Position numbers and translations under genes: made by a program. Under the pieces are notes generated by a model. It did no database searches, was not told the DNA's origin, and saw only the letters and a list, made by a program, of their open reading frames with translations. Of a stretch of 64,000 nucleotides of DNA, positions 33,688-45,486 are shown piece after piece (the stretch's first letter is position 1; each line of letters starts with the position of its first letter). Origin of the DNA: Asterias amurensis (lineage: Eukaryota > Echinodermata > Asteroidea > Forcipulatida > Asteriidae); assembly GCF_032118995.1 (NCBI RefSeq), contig NC_092656.1, forward strand, positions 8,127,761 to 8,191,760. The letters run 5' to 3'.

Positions 33688-34027
33688 TTAAAGGAACACA
33701 TTGCCTTGGATCGGTCGAGTTTGTCTTTGAAAAGCGTTTGTAACCGTTTTTTATAAAATGCATATGGTTAGAAAGATGTTGGAAAAGTAGAATACAATGA
33801 TCTACACAAATTTGCCTCGAAATTGCGTGGTTTTCGTTTTAATTTGCGAACTAACACGGTCGGCCATTTATGGGAGTCAAAAATTGACTCCCATAAATGG
33901 CCGACCGTGTTTGTCGACGAGGTAAAATGAAAACCACGCAATTTCGAGGCATATTTGTGTGGATCATTGTATTCTACTTTTAAAACCTCTTTCTAACCAT
34001 ATGCATTTCATAACAAACAGTTTCAAA
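33688..34027 (+). mobile_element. foldback MITE, right-truncated copy
   Basis: Starts TTAAAGGAACACATTGCC; centre near 33881 (ATGGGAGTCAAAAATTGAC); right arm stops at CATATGCATTTCATAACAAA. An (AT)n tract lies at 33641-33666 just upstream. Confidence 0.85.
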
Positions 34028-34029
34028 CC

Positions 34030-34195
34030 GGACCCGCATTTGCCTGAAGTCCGGTCAATTATTGATGCGAATGCGATACGTTAAGAATTTTGACGTCACA
34101 AATTTTGCAACGAATAATTCTCATCAGTTCGCAGCAAAACACGGGGTTGTGACGTCAAAATTCGTCTCGCATTCGCAGGAAGAATCTTTACGGTA
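34030..34195. repeat. GCGAATG repeat carrying two CRE palindromes
   Basis: Contains GATGCGAATGCGATACG and its inverted partner CGTCTCGCATTCGCAGG around TGACGTCA at 34091-34098 and 34150-34157. The same family is at the right edge of the window. It directly follows the truncated foldback element. Confidence 0.6.
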
Positions 34196-35042
34196 CACAA
34201 AAGCAAGCGCCACAACTTGCCTTTTCTGCCTTAGTGTGTTTCACGCCCCACCCGCCTGTTGGGAAAATCCTAGATCCACGCCCTGCGGATTTATTTTAAC
34301 TTCGACTTTTTAGATCTCTCAAAATGGCAATAGCACATGGGGTGTTTAAACTCTACCAGTTTAAATCAAAATGGTTGTACCGTCAGTACCAATGTATACA
34401 ATTGGGATATGGGTAATACGGTTAGAATATTCATTTTGGATGCTACCCATAGAAGTGATAAATAGTTATGGTGAGCGACCATGCAAAATCTAATTCAACT
34501 TTCACATATATAACCTGGCCCGTGTGTTTAAACCATCTTCCTATACGTGCATCGTGTTAATACAGACAATTGATGCACTGAATACCTGCAGATTTTGTAA
34601 ACTGCAATAACTAATTAATCCATACACATGCAAACCAAAGCAGTTTGCTCCCAACATCCAAAATGCCATTGGATGTGAAAATAATGCTGGTAGCATGTTT
34701 ATTCAATGAAAGCCTATCTGTACTTTATGTGGGCTACAACACAATCATTTTGTTTTCGCTGAGCGACGGGCGTTAGGCTTATACAGTTTAAATTCCACAT
34801 GCTTGAAGTCCCAAGGTAAAAAACAACAGTTTTAATATCACACAAGAAGAGCTATGGCGTAATACGTAGTGTTTGGACTACTTCTTGAGAACCACAACAA
34901 TGCGGATGAAATACTTGTTAATGGGAAACTGTATACGTGATTTGTATGGGTGACTGAAAACTCAATTTCAATTTCGGATTCCGGAGGACAAGTTTCCTTT
35001 TCAAAGAGGAAGACGCAACATTGTTATATATATATAGCCACA

Positions 35043-38000
35043 ATGGCGTTAAAATGCAATTGGAAAGTGTTCATGATGGTGAAGATGTGCTTTTTGTGCG
35101 GCGTTCTACTTGTCAAAATAGGACGTGTTAGTCTTCTAGCAGGAGGGTTTACAGAAGAAAATAGTGACTTGGAAGTCAAGGCTGCGCCTCAACAGAGACA
35201 AGATGGCCGCCCACCAGCAATTAGTAAGTATAGGCTTGTGTATCTAATGCGTTTGTTAGCTCTGCTCTATTTATTTATTTATTTATTTATCTATTTCCTA
35301 AAAAAAAAATGGAGAAGATTAAAAGATTTGTAAAAATTACATCAAAAATACAAAGTAAGGAAGAAACACGCAAAAAAGAAACAGGATAACCCTGACACGC
35401 TTGGACGACCCCCAGACCATCCTGACAAAGTATGACACAGAGGAATTGTCAGAACGATCAGAGTAGCATACCGAGAGTATCAAGGTCAACACACTCAAGA
35501 AACTAATTACGAAACAAAACTGTTTTTACACTATCACAAATACCATGGTTGACGCAGTTAACATACTTAAGATCAGAGTTAAATTTCCGCCTGCAAGTTT
35601 GCCTAAGGCCTACTAAAAACTTACCGATTTAAACGGAATGCCCACCACATCAGGTTTGTCTGAAAGAATATTAATCATTCATTTCGTTTGACTTTAACGA
35701 AAGCAAACTGACTGGAGCGTGACTTGAACCAGCGACCTCTGGATTGAAATGAAATACCCAGGGCGTGCTCTATACCAACTGAGCTATCCAGCCCTTTGTT
35801 TGGGGTATCCTTTTTAAGTCGATATTATCTTTGTTCGGGTGCCACCAGAAAAGATTAGAAAGCGCCGCAAGACGCAAGATGCGGAACTGAAGCTTTATCT
35901 ATTGTTGGAACGTGAAATACGCATGGGCGCCATTTCAGCAAGTGAATGTTTTGTTTCCCATTGATAGAAATGGTCATTGTCCGCACTGATCTGCACTGAT
36001 CTATTGTTGTATCAAAAGAGTTACTTGCCGAAATGGCATCCAGTGGGATTTCACATTTCAGCCCGAGTTCCGCATCTTGCGCCTTGCGGCGCTCAATAAT
36101 CTTTGGCCATCAGTCAGAAGCCACACTAACCATGTGACCAGGGTTCGATTTCACAAAGCACTACAAATAATCGTAAAATCGCAGTGAGCAACTACGATTG
36201 ATTTGCATATAGAAGAGTTTGCGGTAACACCATGTAATAACAATCTCTAAGTGAGTTGGGGTGGTTCTGAAAAGAACCGTTGGGTTAACTCGACGTTTCG
36301 ATCAGTATGCTCTGATCGTCTTCTGGAGATTTGCAGTTAATATCGATGGTATAGACCGTGTCCGAATTTATGGCTATACAGCTATAGGCTACAGCTGGAT
36401 CTGATGTATAATAGGACGTTCTTAGCAACACCCATGGCAACAGCCGTAGCCGTAGATGTAGCTGCCAATTAGGACACGGTCTTGGCTCCATGTGAAATCA
36501 GCACCACAGTTCACACTCAAGGTTATGGTACAACCTGAGATTTTGGGAAGCGTCAACAAGGGCATCATCTTAAGGGGATGCGACTTTTTAATTATTATAA
36601 CAAGTCCATTATGGTTTATTACTTGTTTTACTTATTTATTACACAGCCACCAGCGCAGAGCACCAACATATTGAATATAATAATAGACGTTAATTTGCAT
36701 CGGGGATAACGAATATTCATTTTGGTTTTCTACCTATCATCGCCACCGGTGTCTGTTTAGCACTGTAGATTGTAATCGAAAACGAAAACAAAAGCTCAGT
36801 TGTAGATGTATAATAAAATAACAATAATAACAAATTTTTATATAGCGCATTTCACAATAAACCGTATCAATGCGCTTTACATTAGTCCCCCGGTCATCGG
36901 GCCAATAAACATCCAAAGTGGAAAACCCAAGCAATCCTGGTAGGGCCTGAAAACCCAATCCACATGCAAGAATCCAGTCTGGGACGTTGCTGTGATTCGC
37001 ACCGGGGTACACGGAGGTAAAAGGCAGGGAAAGTAACCACTCAGCAAACCCTGATTTATTGCGGGAATTATAATTGATCTTTCGATCTTTTTAAAAAGCT
37101 ACAATGCAAGGACGTCGTCTGTATTATATTTCCATTATATAAAATGTAAAAATGAACCAATAAAAGAATTTGGTTTTAACGGACTTGATTTTAGTTTTAC
37201 CTACTACTACTATAGTAATACCAAACATCTTCAAATCCACAGGACCTTCCTTGAAGACATTACATACCAAAATTTCTCAAAAAAAAAGACCCGTTGATGA
37301 TTTTCATTTTGTAAGTGAGTAAAAATTAGCTAGTTAAAGAAGATGAATGAGGCCTTTGAATTTATTAATACCAAAAAACGTCAACTTGTTGTCTATACAA
37401 GCCTTGGTTGTCCCCTTACTCCAATAAGTCAAGCTCCAGAAATAGATTACATATTAATAACATTCACAAAAAGATATGTTGTTAATTTTATAAATGTGAA
37501 AAAGCAGATTGTGCTATTTGAATTTCTTGTATAGTCATAATGTGTACTACGAGACACAGCCTTGGTATTTAGTCAAGTTCCAGAAAGAGATTACATAATA
37601 GCATTTCACATACAAAATAATGAATGACGGATTTTTTTTTTCCGTCTTACAATGAGGTATATTAAAACACGATGTTGTGTTGTTATGTTGGTGTGTGTGT
37701 GGTCTAGACGTTGCTTCAAATGTGTTTTATGAGAGCAATATATACCATAGATCTTAAATCCAATATACACTGATTTCAACTCTTGACAATAATGCTGGTA
37801 TTATCCTATTACATCCAGTACACAAACCGTTTGCACAGTGTGTCAGTGTCATGGGTGGAGCTATTATTATCCATGTCCTGGCTATCGTGAAGTATATAAA
37901 AAGTCTATAGCAATTTTGTATATATTTTATATATTTGTGGGGAAAAAAGGTTAACGAAAAGCTCTCCCTTGAAAACGAAAAGCTCACAGTATAGGCATAC

Positions 38001-41000
38001 TGTTTTTATTTCCTCTCTGTTCGTTGTTATTATTTTTGTTTATCTTCGGACATAAGTACTATTGTCCAGGTCAAGACAATAAATCAGACACAATAGAATC
38101 TCTACTTAAACCTAGATTTACCCAGTTGCTTGTCTAATTAAATGAAGCCACAAGTGTAGTGGTTAAACGTCACTGAAAAGTTTATGAGTTTGTGCTAAAT
38201 TGTTCATCCATAACTGAAATCGGTAAAGTGAATATCTTTACTGAAAATACAAAATAGTTTTGACAGATATTAGAATTTATAAGCAAGTCAATATATCACT
38301 AATGCATGTGTGATTTTTGTTAAAGGTTTTATCAGCAGGAAGCTCAGAGAGGTCGAGGAAGACATGAACTGCACAATGCCGTCCATCACAAGCTTCCCAC
38401 GGACGTTATTCACAGAGGAGCAACGAGAAAAGGGCGCGATAATCATTGACTTTCTGGCTGCATTTTATCTCTTTGGCGCCATTAGTTACGTCTGCTTCGC
38501 CTATTTTGTCCCATCCTTGGAAATTATCAGTAAAAGTAAGCAATATAGCCTTCAAATGTTAACAGGGTTTTCGGTTACTGATGGATTGGTAATTACCTAA
38601 AACTTCAAACTAGACTAAAAAATTACCTGGTAATAAGTAAAGAAGGGGGCTCGGCGTTGTGAGAAGCGGCTCTCTCTGAAGTATAGTTTTCGAGAAAGAC
38701 GTAGTTTCTCACTAAAATATATGAAAGCAAACACAATTTGTACAACATGAATGTTTCTCCTTTTAGTATTTTATTGCAACTTTAGTGACAAATTGAGCAA
38801 AACTGTTCGCAGATTATAAAAAAGTATTATATTTATGTTGGGATACACCAAGTGAGTATTTACTATAAGAATGATAACACATGTGATTATCTCTGTTGAA
38901 TAGTCCTGGTTCTGTAAGAACCGCGGTTTCAGAACCAGTAATACTCGATATTTAGACGGTGATACCTATTCTATCATGCATTGTTTTCAACACAACATTA
39001 CTCATTATCAACAAACGAAACTCGTTGAAGCGCACTTTTTCAATCTAAATCACTTTTAATCACAAATTAATGTTGTCTCACCCAAACAGTGCTAGGGCTT
39101 CAGGAAGATGTAGCTGGGGCAACGTTTATGGCAATCGGTAGCTCGGCACCAGAGTTCTTTACAGCTGTTGTAGGTCAGTATCAATCAGCGACAATTTGGA
39201 GCAAAATTAGTGTAGGGGTTTAGATTTCAAGGTTTAGTGTTGGGAGTGTTTACTGATGGATAATTCCTGCTTTTAGCTAAACTTACGTATTTTTTTTTTT
39301 ATTCTAAAAGTGTTTACAATGTGCAAGCACTTTATATGATACCGAAGTCCCATGGATGATCTGTCTTCGACATATATAAATATAATATAATTTATCAGTT
39401 TCATAGTGTGCTGTTTTGTGATGTACATGTCTTTGACAATACCAAAGGTATACAGTGCCTTTGATCTTTTAAGTAGCGAAAACTGTTGGCCCATTAGCAA
39501 CGAGCGTGCGTGACGCAATGACTATAGGGCCTTGTCACATTACAGGCAACTTATAGAACTATAAAGTGGATGCTCATAAAGGTAGCACAGAAGTAATCTT
39601 TCGAACATTGTCTTAAGATCCACAAGAAATATAGGCAAACATTGAATTGTGAAAAGTGGCCTTTCTCCTTGGAGATTGCCTGAGTGACTGGTTGCCTGTA
39701 TAAATTGCCTCATGTGACACGGCCTAACCAAACAAAGATAGCCAATTATTAACCTTGGCCGTGTGGGCGTTTTGCATGACTTCCTTAGCCTGTGTTCATG
39801 CAGAGCGTGTTTTCAAATTGTTCTTTCACAAAGTACTCATATTGACACCGTCTCGCTAATTATTATTTCTGCAGGTGCCTTCGTAACGCATGATAACACA
39901 GGCGTCAGCGCTATCATTGGTTCGTCAGCTTTTAACGTGTTCGTCATAATCGCTCTGTGTTCACTTGCTGCTGGTGGGGTAAGAAATGCTGGATCATTGT
40001 ATCTAGAAAACACTTCCATTGCTGTCTGTGATTTGTTTTCTTTCTTTCAACCGGAAGGTGTGGGTGGTTTGTTATTCAAACTTGGGCAATGGTGAACGAC
40101 AGACAAAGCAATGACAGGAGCCCTAACAATCAACCAATATTTTTCATCTTTGTGGAAGATATTGATAAACCAAGAAGCTAACCATAATGGCCAGGAGTGG
40201 ATTTCACATAGAGTTAAGACTATGCGATGACCCTTTTCGAAGCCACAGTTTCGGCTTTGGCTTCGGCTCCATCTCCTCATCTGGAGCGCGTATGCAAAGC
40301 ATGCGAACTTGTCGAAACAACCGCGAGGCCCAAGCTAGCCTGTGCCGAATCAAAAACACGTGGTTTCGAAAAAAGGGCATACACCTCGAATCAGGTCCTT
40401 GCTTACTGGAACTTGCTCTTCCTAACTTACTACTATAAGCGTGAAGTTTTCAGTAGCTTCTAAAGAGTCTTGTCCTAAGGATTATCTTTGAGGGATCAAC
40501 CCTCACATGTCACATGCATCAACCATACTGCCTTCTCCCTTAAAAAGCTGACAAACAGAACGGAGGACCAATCAAAAATTCTCTCTATACGTGGTCCCGG
40601 GTTGGCTATGGTTGTATCCAAGTTGACAGTTGATGAACTAGTGAAAAGGCTGACAAACATAGTAACATAACTAGTAATACTGGTCCTGATAGTCACTGAA
40701 AAACCTAAGGTTAAAGGTTAAACCCTGTTCGGGACAGGCCACCTGGGCGGTCTAGTTCACCACACCAAAACCTCAGGTGTTATTAGCAGTAATAGAGTGT
40801 GGGTTTGAATCCCAGTCATGCCACTTGGCATGTGACACATAACCTTGTCAAAAGGCTCTTTACGCAAGCACCGGTCCGCTCTGAATTCACGAACTGCATA
40901 TATATACTATACTGCACGGCACATAACAGTACTTGATACCGTGGGGTCGAAACATGTTTTTTTTTTTCGAGGTTTTTCAACCTCGTACATCGGCTTCGTT

Positions 41001-44000
41001 TGTATATCAAGTACGAAGTACCGTGGCAGATGTATCTATGTATAGGTCGTCGTCCAAATTCAGAGCAGGGTGCTGGCGTGAAGAGCCTTGGACAAGGCTA
41101 CATGACACATAGGGCACAAACAATATTTGCTTCGTACAAAGTTTGGAAGGTAGTGAATTCTGCTCTATACCAGCCAGGCTCCAAGAATAGATGACATGAC
41201 AATATAATTTCTTGAAAACTGCAAAGGGGGTACCCTACTTCAGCCCAGGAGTGAGTGACAACATGCCCCTGATGACAGTTGATTTGGGTCGATAGCCCAA
41301 ATCAGCCCTCACCTTGATGTGCCCGTCCGGCTTTGTGAGTCGTGCGATATCTCATTTCAAAAAAATACACACAAACATAAATGTTTCTGACTCCGGGCAG
41401 AATAGGGATTAATTTCATTATGAGCTTGGGCAAAATGAAAGTTCTCTTTAGTTAAAAAATATACCCAGCAGTGTAATTTTCATACTGTAGCAGTAGGCAT
41501 AAAAAAAAATGCATGTAAATAATTGCAGTACACTCATCTCTTTTAGGATGACGGTCTTCCTTTGTTATGGTACCCAGTCATCAGAGATTCCATCTGCTGG
41601 TTAATTTCGCTCCTTATAATGATCGCAGTGACTATGGACTCGCTTGTAGAATGGTAAGTTGAGACTATAACAAACGAAAACCTGACCAGAGTGAAACGTG
41701 CCGGTGTCATTCTGAATTATGTCCGCCGGTTATAGGTCCCCACTGGATGAGGGGGATTCAAAAGAGGACGCTATCAAAAGAAGTTTGTACAGTTTGCGAA
41801 TCTCCGGGGGGGAGACAGAATTCCCTAGGACACCGGCGCTCTACCAACTGATATATATGTAGCCCTGTGTTGGCGGTGTCCTTATTTTGTCAATACCTTT
41901 GTTTGTGGGTGTCAGTCAGATGGAACTGTTAATTACCGAGAAGCTAGGGACGACACACGAGTTTACAATTTAAAATAGGAAGCGGTAGCCATGGGATCAC
42001 CTTAAGGGGACGAGACATTTTTTTATAACATACATCGGTGTTGGGGTACAACACCGATAACAGTACAATCGTCTATGTGATATTATCAGAAAGGGGTGGG
42101 AGTTGAAATGCGTTACCAAAGATACATGATCCTTTCAAACGATCAATGTTCTTATTGCACCATCAGAAACTTGACATTGTTTCACCTTTTTTTCAGGCGA
42201 GATTCCCGTCAAGGGAACTCGGCAGACTCGGGGATATTAACACCAAGCTTATAATGTTGTGTGCTTTCAGATGCTTGAATTCGAGTCCTCAAAATCAGAT
42301 TCTGAGGTTTCGAAATCAAATTCAAATATTTTTTTATTAACTTCAGAGGGGGCCGTTTCTCACAGTGTTTTATACTATCAACAGCTCTCCAATGGTAGTT
42401 AACAAGTTATTATGCTAACAATGTTTACCAATAGTGTCAAGTGCCCTTACCCTAAAATTGTTTCATTTTATTACAGGTGGGAGGGCTTAATAATGACAGT
42501 ATCTTTTGGCGTTTATATCACGATCATGTACTTCAACAAGCCAACGTCGGCCTTCGTCCTGAACTGGACATCCAAACACTTCGAAACGGAAGGGCGTCCC
42601 ATGAGGACCTTCTCATTGGACGACGAGTCAGAAGAGACTGCGTTTATTGATGACGTAAGCTCGCAGGAGAAAGGACTTATGGGTGGTGGGGACCATGGCT
42701 CCTCTAGGACACTGTATGGATCAGATTTAAATCGCAGACGGGATGGGACTTCTTCTTCTGAAGGTGTGTATAATGTGACGTCACTGGTCGTGCCTGAAAG
42801 TCTTCTTAGGCAGTTGGTAATTCTCAACGTCAAGTATCATCTATACCAAATATACAATACAATGCAATCAGTAGAGCGATACTCATCAAAACATGGCTAC
42901 ACAGCGCAATAGACAAGTATCCTCACTTGGTGTATACCAACATGCATAAAATAACAAATCTGTGAACAATTTGGCTCAATTGGTTTAAATCGAAGTTGCA
43001 AGAGCATTTTGAAAGAAAAAAACACGACCCTTCTTGCATAGATTTGTGTGCTTCACGATGCCTGAGATCTACGGTTTCACGCCTTATAGTCTTCAGAGAG
43101 AAAAAAAGACACTCAAAATATTTTATTAAAATTTTTATATCGTTTAAACAATTTCCCCACAGAAAACGTCGAATCTGACAACGACTCACTTCCTTCGGTG
43201 TTCGACCCTCCCAAATCCACAATCCGTTTTATCGGATGGTTCATCGGTCTCCCGGTCATTCTGTGCACGTTCCTGACGGTGCCCGACTGTCGCAAAGCCG
43301 AACCGTGGAGGCGCTGTTACCCACTGACGTTCGTCCTCTCTGCCGTGTGGCTGGCCGGACTTTCATATTTACTGTATTGGTTGATTGTTATTATTGGTAA
43401 GTTAGAGTATGAGTTGTTTTTAAGTCAATTAAAAGCCCGTGTTACCGGACTTGTTATGCCCTTCTTCCAGGCACAAAAGGAACATTTTGTCCTACATAAC
43501 AAAAGGTCGTAAGCAATATGGCTTCTTACAAATAAAATATGGGATTATAGGGTTTACTGTTTCAATTTTGTTGCTAGATTAACACCCCCCCCCCCCCCCA
43601 ATAAAAAAAAAGAAAAAAAAAAGAGTCATACGATGAATGGAAGAGAGCCGATCAAACTTTTACACTTTTTCCGGCAAAACATTTTGTTACGTCCTTCTGA
43701 TCTTCCGGGCACACAGCAACGAGTGTAGTGAAGATGACAAGACCACCCCCCCCCCCCCCGCCCCTCCCCACAACAATTTTTCGCAGTTTGAATGTCCAGC
43801 CTTTGTCGGCAAAAGGAAACACCAAATCAACAACAACAACAAGCAAACAAACAAACAAACAAACAAAAACGACACGACTGTCTTGTGTTTTGTATGAGGG
43901 CTATTATAATAACATTATCGCAAAGTAGCCCATCGATTGGCTGCGTCTAACTGTTATGACCCAAACTCCGAAAACAAGAGGCTACAAAAATCACAATTAT

Positions 44001-45061
44001 TATGGATATTCTACTATAGAGCAGGTGGTTCCACACGTAGGTATACACGTTTAGCAATAATAATCAAATGTATGTTTTCCCCTTCGAAGGTTTCACACTC
44101 GGGATTCCCGATACAGTGATGGGCTACACCGTCTTGGCCATCGGGACGAGTGTACCGGACGCTATTGCATCTCTGTTGGTCGCCAGGGACGGTAAGCCAT
44201 AATCAATCCCTGACCCAGAAATAGTTCCAAAACGGACCCAAAATCCGGGTCGCATTTTTGTCCACATTCTGGAAATTGTTTTTCTAAACCGATTTAAAAA
44301 AAAAAAAATTATTGAGAAGAAACAAATCGGGAACATTTTTGAGGATGACAATTCTAAAGTGCAAGTGGAAAATTGCGTCCGGGTCAGTTCATAACCGGAA
44401 TTTTGTATGAGAGTACAGACAATGGTTTGGAGTTTTATCATGCGTAGCCATCTCTATTCACCTTTCCATTCAAATCTATGTAACCAAACCGAGGCTGGAA
44501 GGGGAAAATAGTCTGGTTCTCGTTGTACAATATGTATAGCCTCCATTACTACCGGTGGTTACAGGGGAAATTACCAAGATGGTGGTAGAACGATAAAGGT
44601 CTATTATTAACTCATTTCCCAACCACCAAATAATGTCACACGTTACATAATGGCATTAAACATTAATGGTTCACTCTATCTTTGTGCAATCTTAAGGCTT
44701 TGGTGACATGGCCGTCGCAAACATCATCGGCAGTAACGTCTTCGAGATCTTCATCTGTCTCGGGTTCGTCTGGTTCTTGAAGAGTGTGACCGCCACCCCA
44801 GTCACCCCGATCACGATCAGCATCAACGGCCTGGCAGCCACCACCATCGTGCTCATAGTGATCATGTTTCTCATCGTGGTCGCTATCCATCACAACGGCT
44901 GGAAACTGGACATGAAGATCGGAATTGTGTCTCTCCTCTTCTACATTGCGTTTATTGGCTGGGCGACACTGAACGCAGAGGGCACGTTCGGAGACGCCTT
45001 TACGATAGGCGAAACGGTAGCGCCGCTCCCACCGTGCCCAGAGAGTTATTATGACCTATAG
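35043..45061 (+). CDS. SLC24A5: K+-dependent Na+/Ca2+ exchanger, NCKX5-like (SLC24 family)
   Basis: Nine exons: 35043-35223, 38326-38535, 39090-39173, 39875-39978, 41547-41653, 42477-42763, 43163-43396, 44090-44191, 44697-45061 (stop TAG 45059-45061); about 557 residues, phases consistent throughout. SLC24 proteins export Ca2+ with K+ in exchange for Na+. Exon 1 gives a signal-like hydrophobic start ([19 protein letters not shown]) with good context ACAATGG. The first membrane block ends [11 protein letters not shown]; the alpha-1 repeat reads [15 protein letters not shown] (Glu152); a central acidic/Ser cytoplasmic loop is at about 245-335; LTVPDCRK precedes the second block; the alpha-2 repeat reads [10 protein letters not shown] (Asp426) and GSNVFEIF (Glu453). 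SLEIIS, VPDCRK and [11 protein letters not shown] resemble NCKX5 more than NCKX1-4, and the short N-terminus fits. The odd residue is Glu453, where NCKX2 has Asp575. Family is certain; NCKX5 subtype is moderate. Confidence 0.92.
35705..35797 (-). pseudogene. tRNA-like sequence (pseudogene or SINE head)
   Basis: On minus: a perfect box A (TAGCTCAGTTGG), D stem GCTC/GAGC, a box B-like GGTTCAAGTCA and acceptor-type ends GGCTGGA/TCCAGTC that can pair over seven positions with one G-U. The anticodon region is over-long and the T stem does not pair well, so a functional tRNA is doubtful. It lies in exchanger intron 1. Confidence 0.5.
36212..36340 (-). mobile_element. element with histone-type stem-loop, copy B
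   Basis: On minus: CCAGAAGACGATCAGAGCAT then ACTGATCGAAACGTCGAG, then CCAAC, stem-loop GGTTCTTTTCAGAACC (36263-36278), ACCCCAACTC, and the end ACATGGTGTTACCGCAAAC. About 130 bp are shared with 20414-20545. It lies in exchanger intron 1, antisense to the gene. Confidence 0.65.
36805..37060 (-). mobile_element. SINE with TATATAGCGC tail
   Basis: Contains TTTTTATATAGCGCATTTCA and GCGCTTTACATTAGTCCCCC, the tail of a SINE type common in marine invertebrates, and GGGACGTTGCTGTGATTCGC. Related tails are at 52340 and 61050. Confidence 0.55.
37061..38325. other. exchanger intron 1, no recognised feature
   Basis: AT-rich; no repeat end or exon recognised in this part. Confidence 0.35.
38553..38870 (+). 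mobile_element. TTAA-ended MITE copy 10, decayed
   Basis: Retains AAGCGGCTCTCTCTGAAGTA, GTTTTCGAGAAAG and GGGATACACCAAGTGAG in family order; the ends are lost. It starts about 20 bases after the donor of exchanger exon 2. Confidence 0.55.
40735..41310 (+). mobile_element. tRNA-derived SINE with internal insertion
   Basis: GTGGGTTTGAATCCCAGTCA resembles box B, followed by CACTTGGCATG; after about 250 unrelated bases the SINE body resumes (TACCAGCCAGGCTCCAAGAA, CAGCCCAGGAGTGAGTGAC). Located in exchanger intron 4. Confidence 0.55.
42246..42452 (-). mobile_element. TTAA-ended MITE copy 11, partial
   Basis: GTGTGCTTTCAGATGCTTGA, TTTATACTATCAACAGCTCT and ACCAATAGTGTCAAGTGCCC in family order; ends 25 bases before exchanger exon 6. 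Confidence 0.65.
42914..43110 (-). mobile_element. TTAA-ended MITE copy 12, partial
   Basis: Shares AGTATCCTCACTTGGTGTAT, AACATGCATAAAATAACAAA and TCGAAGTTGCAAGAGC with other copies. Lies in exchanger intron 6. Confidence 0.6.
43575..43880. repeat. simple-sequence tracts in exchanger intron 7
   Basis: C-runs at 43585-43599 and 43746-43759, an A-rich run at 43600-43622 and a (CAAA)n run around 43841-43867. The proline-rich reading frames across them are artefacts of composition. Confidence 0.8.
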
Positions 45062-45094
45062 TTCTGGACGTCAGTGATGTCTCTGTCGTTTAGG

Positions 45095-45463
45095 GCATTG
45101 GATGGACACTATTGGTAATTACTCAAAAGAATTGTTAGCATAAAAACTTACTTGGTAACGAGCAAATGGAGAGCTGTTGATGGTATAAAACATTGTGAGA
45201 GACGGCTCTCTCTGAAGTAACGTAGTTTTTGAGAAAGAAGAAATTTTTCAGTAAAAAATTTTAATTGATTTCGAGGAAGCGAAATTGCATCTGGAAGCAC
45301 ACAACTTCGTGTGACAAGGTTTTTTTTCTTCCGTTATTATCTCGCAACTTCGACGACCATTTGAGTTTAAATTTTCACAGGTTTGTTATTTTGTGCATAT
45401 GTTGAGATACACCAGGTTAGAAGCTGGTCTTTGACAATTACCAAAGGTGTCTAGTGTCTTTAA
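45095..45463 (+). mobile_element. TTAA-ended MITE copy 13
   Basis: Ends GGGCATTGGATGGACACTAT and AAGGTGTCTAGTGTCTTTAA. Begins 34 bases after the exchanger stop codon, so it is probably transcribed in the 3' UTR. Confidence 0.8.
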
Positions 45464-45480
45464 TGCCAACGAAACAGGAA

Positions 45481-45486
45481 AATAAA
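45481..45486 (+). terminator. possible poly(A) signal for the exchanger gene
   Basis: AATAAA 420 bases after the stop codon and just after a MITE copy (45095-45463). A second AATAAA lies at 45782. If either is used, the MITE sits inside the 3' UTR. Confidence 0.35.

Noticed and set aside
35024..35036. TATATATATATA just before the exchanger start codon as a TATA box
   Set aside because: It lies 7-19 bases before the ATG, so a start site 30 bases downstream would fall inside the coding sequence; more likely a simple repeat in the 5' leader.
34950..35042. Upstream extension of the exchanger N-terminus
   Set aside because: The frame is open but has no ATG; the first in-frame ATG is 35043, with good context and a hydrophobic signal-like stretch after it.
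40227..40463. 78-codon plus-strand frame in exchanger intron 4
   Set aside because: No resemblance to SLC24 or any known family, and exons 4 and 5 join in phase without it.
42513..42833. 106-codon minus-strand frame opposite exchanger exon 6
   Set aside because: Shadow of the coding exon; the plus strand fits the SLC24 family and splice sites.
43652..43928. Proline-rich and glycine-rich frames in exchanger intron 7
   Set aside because: They come from C-runs and (CAAA)n tracts between two well-supported exons.
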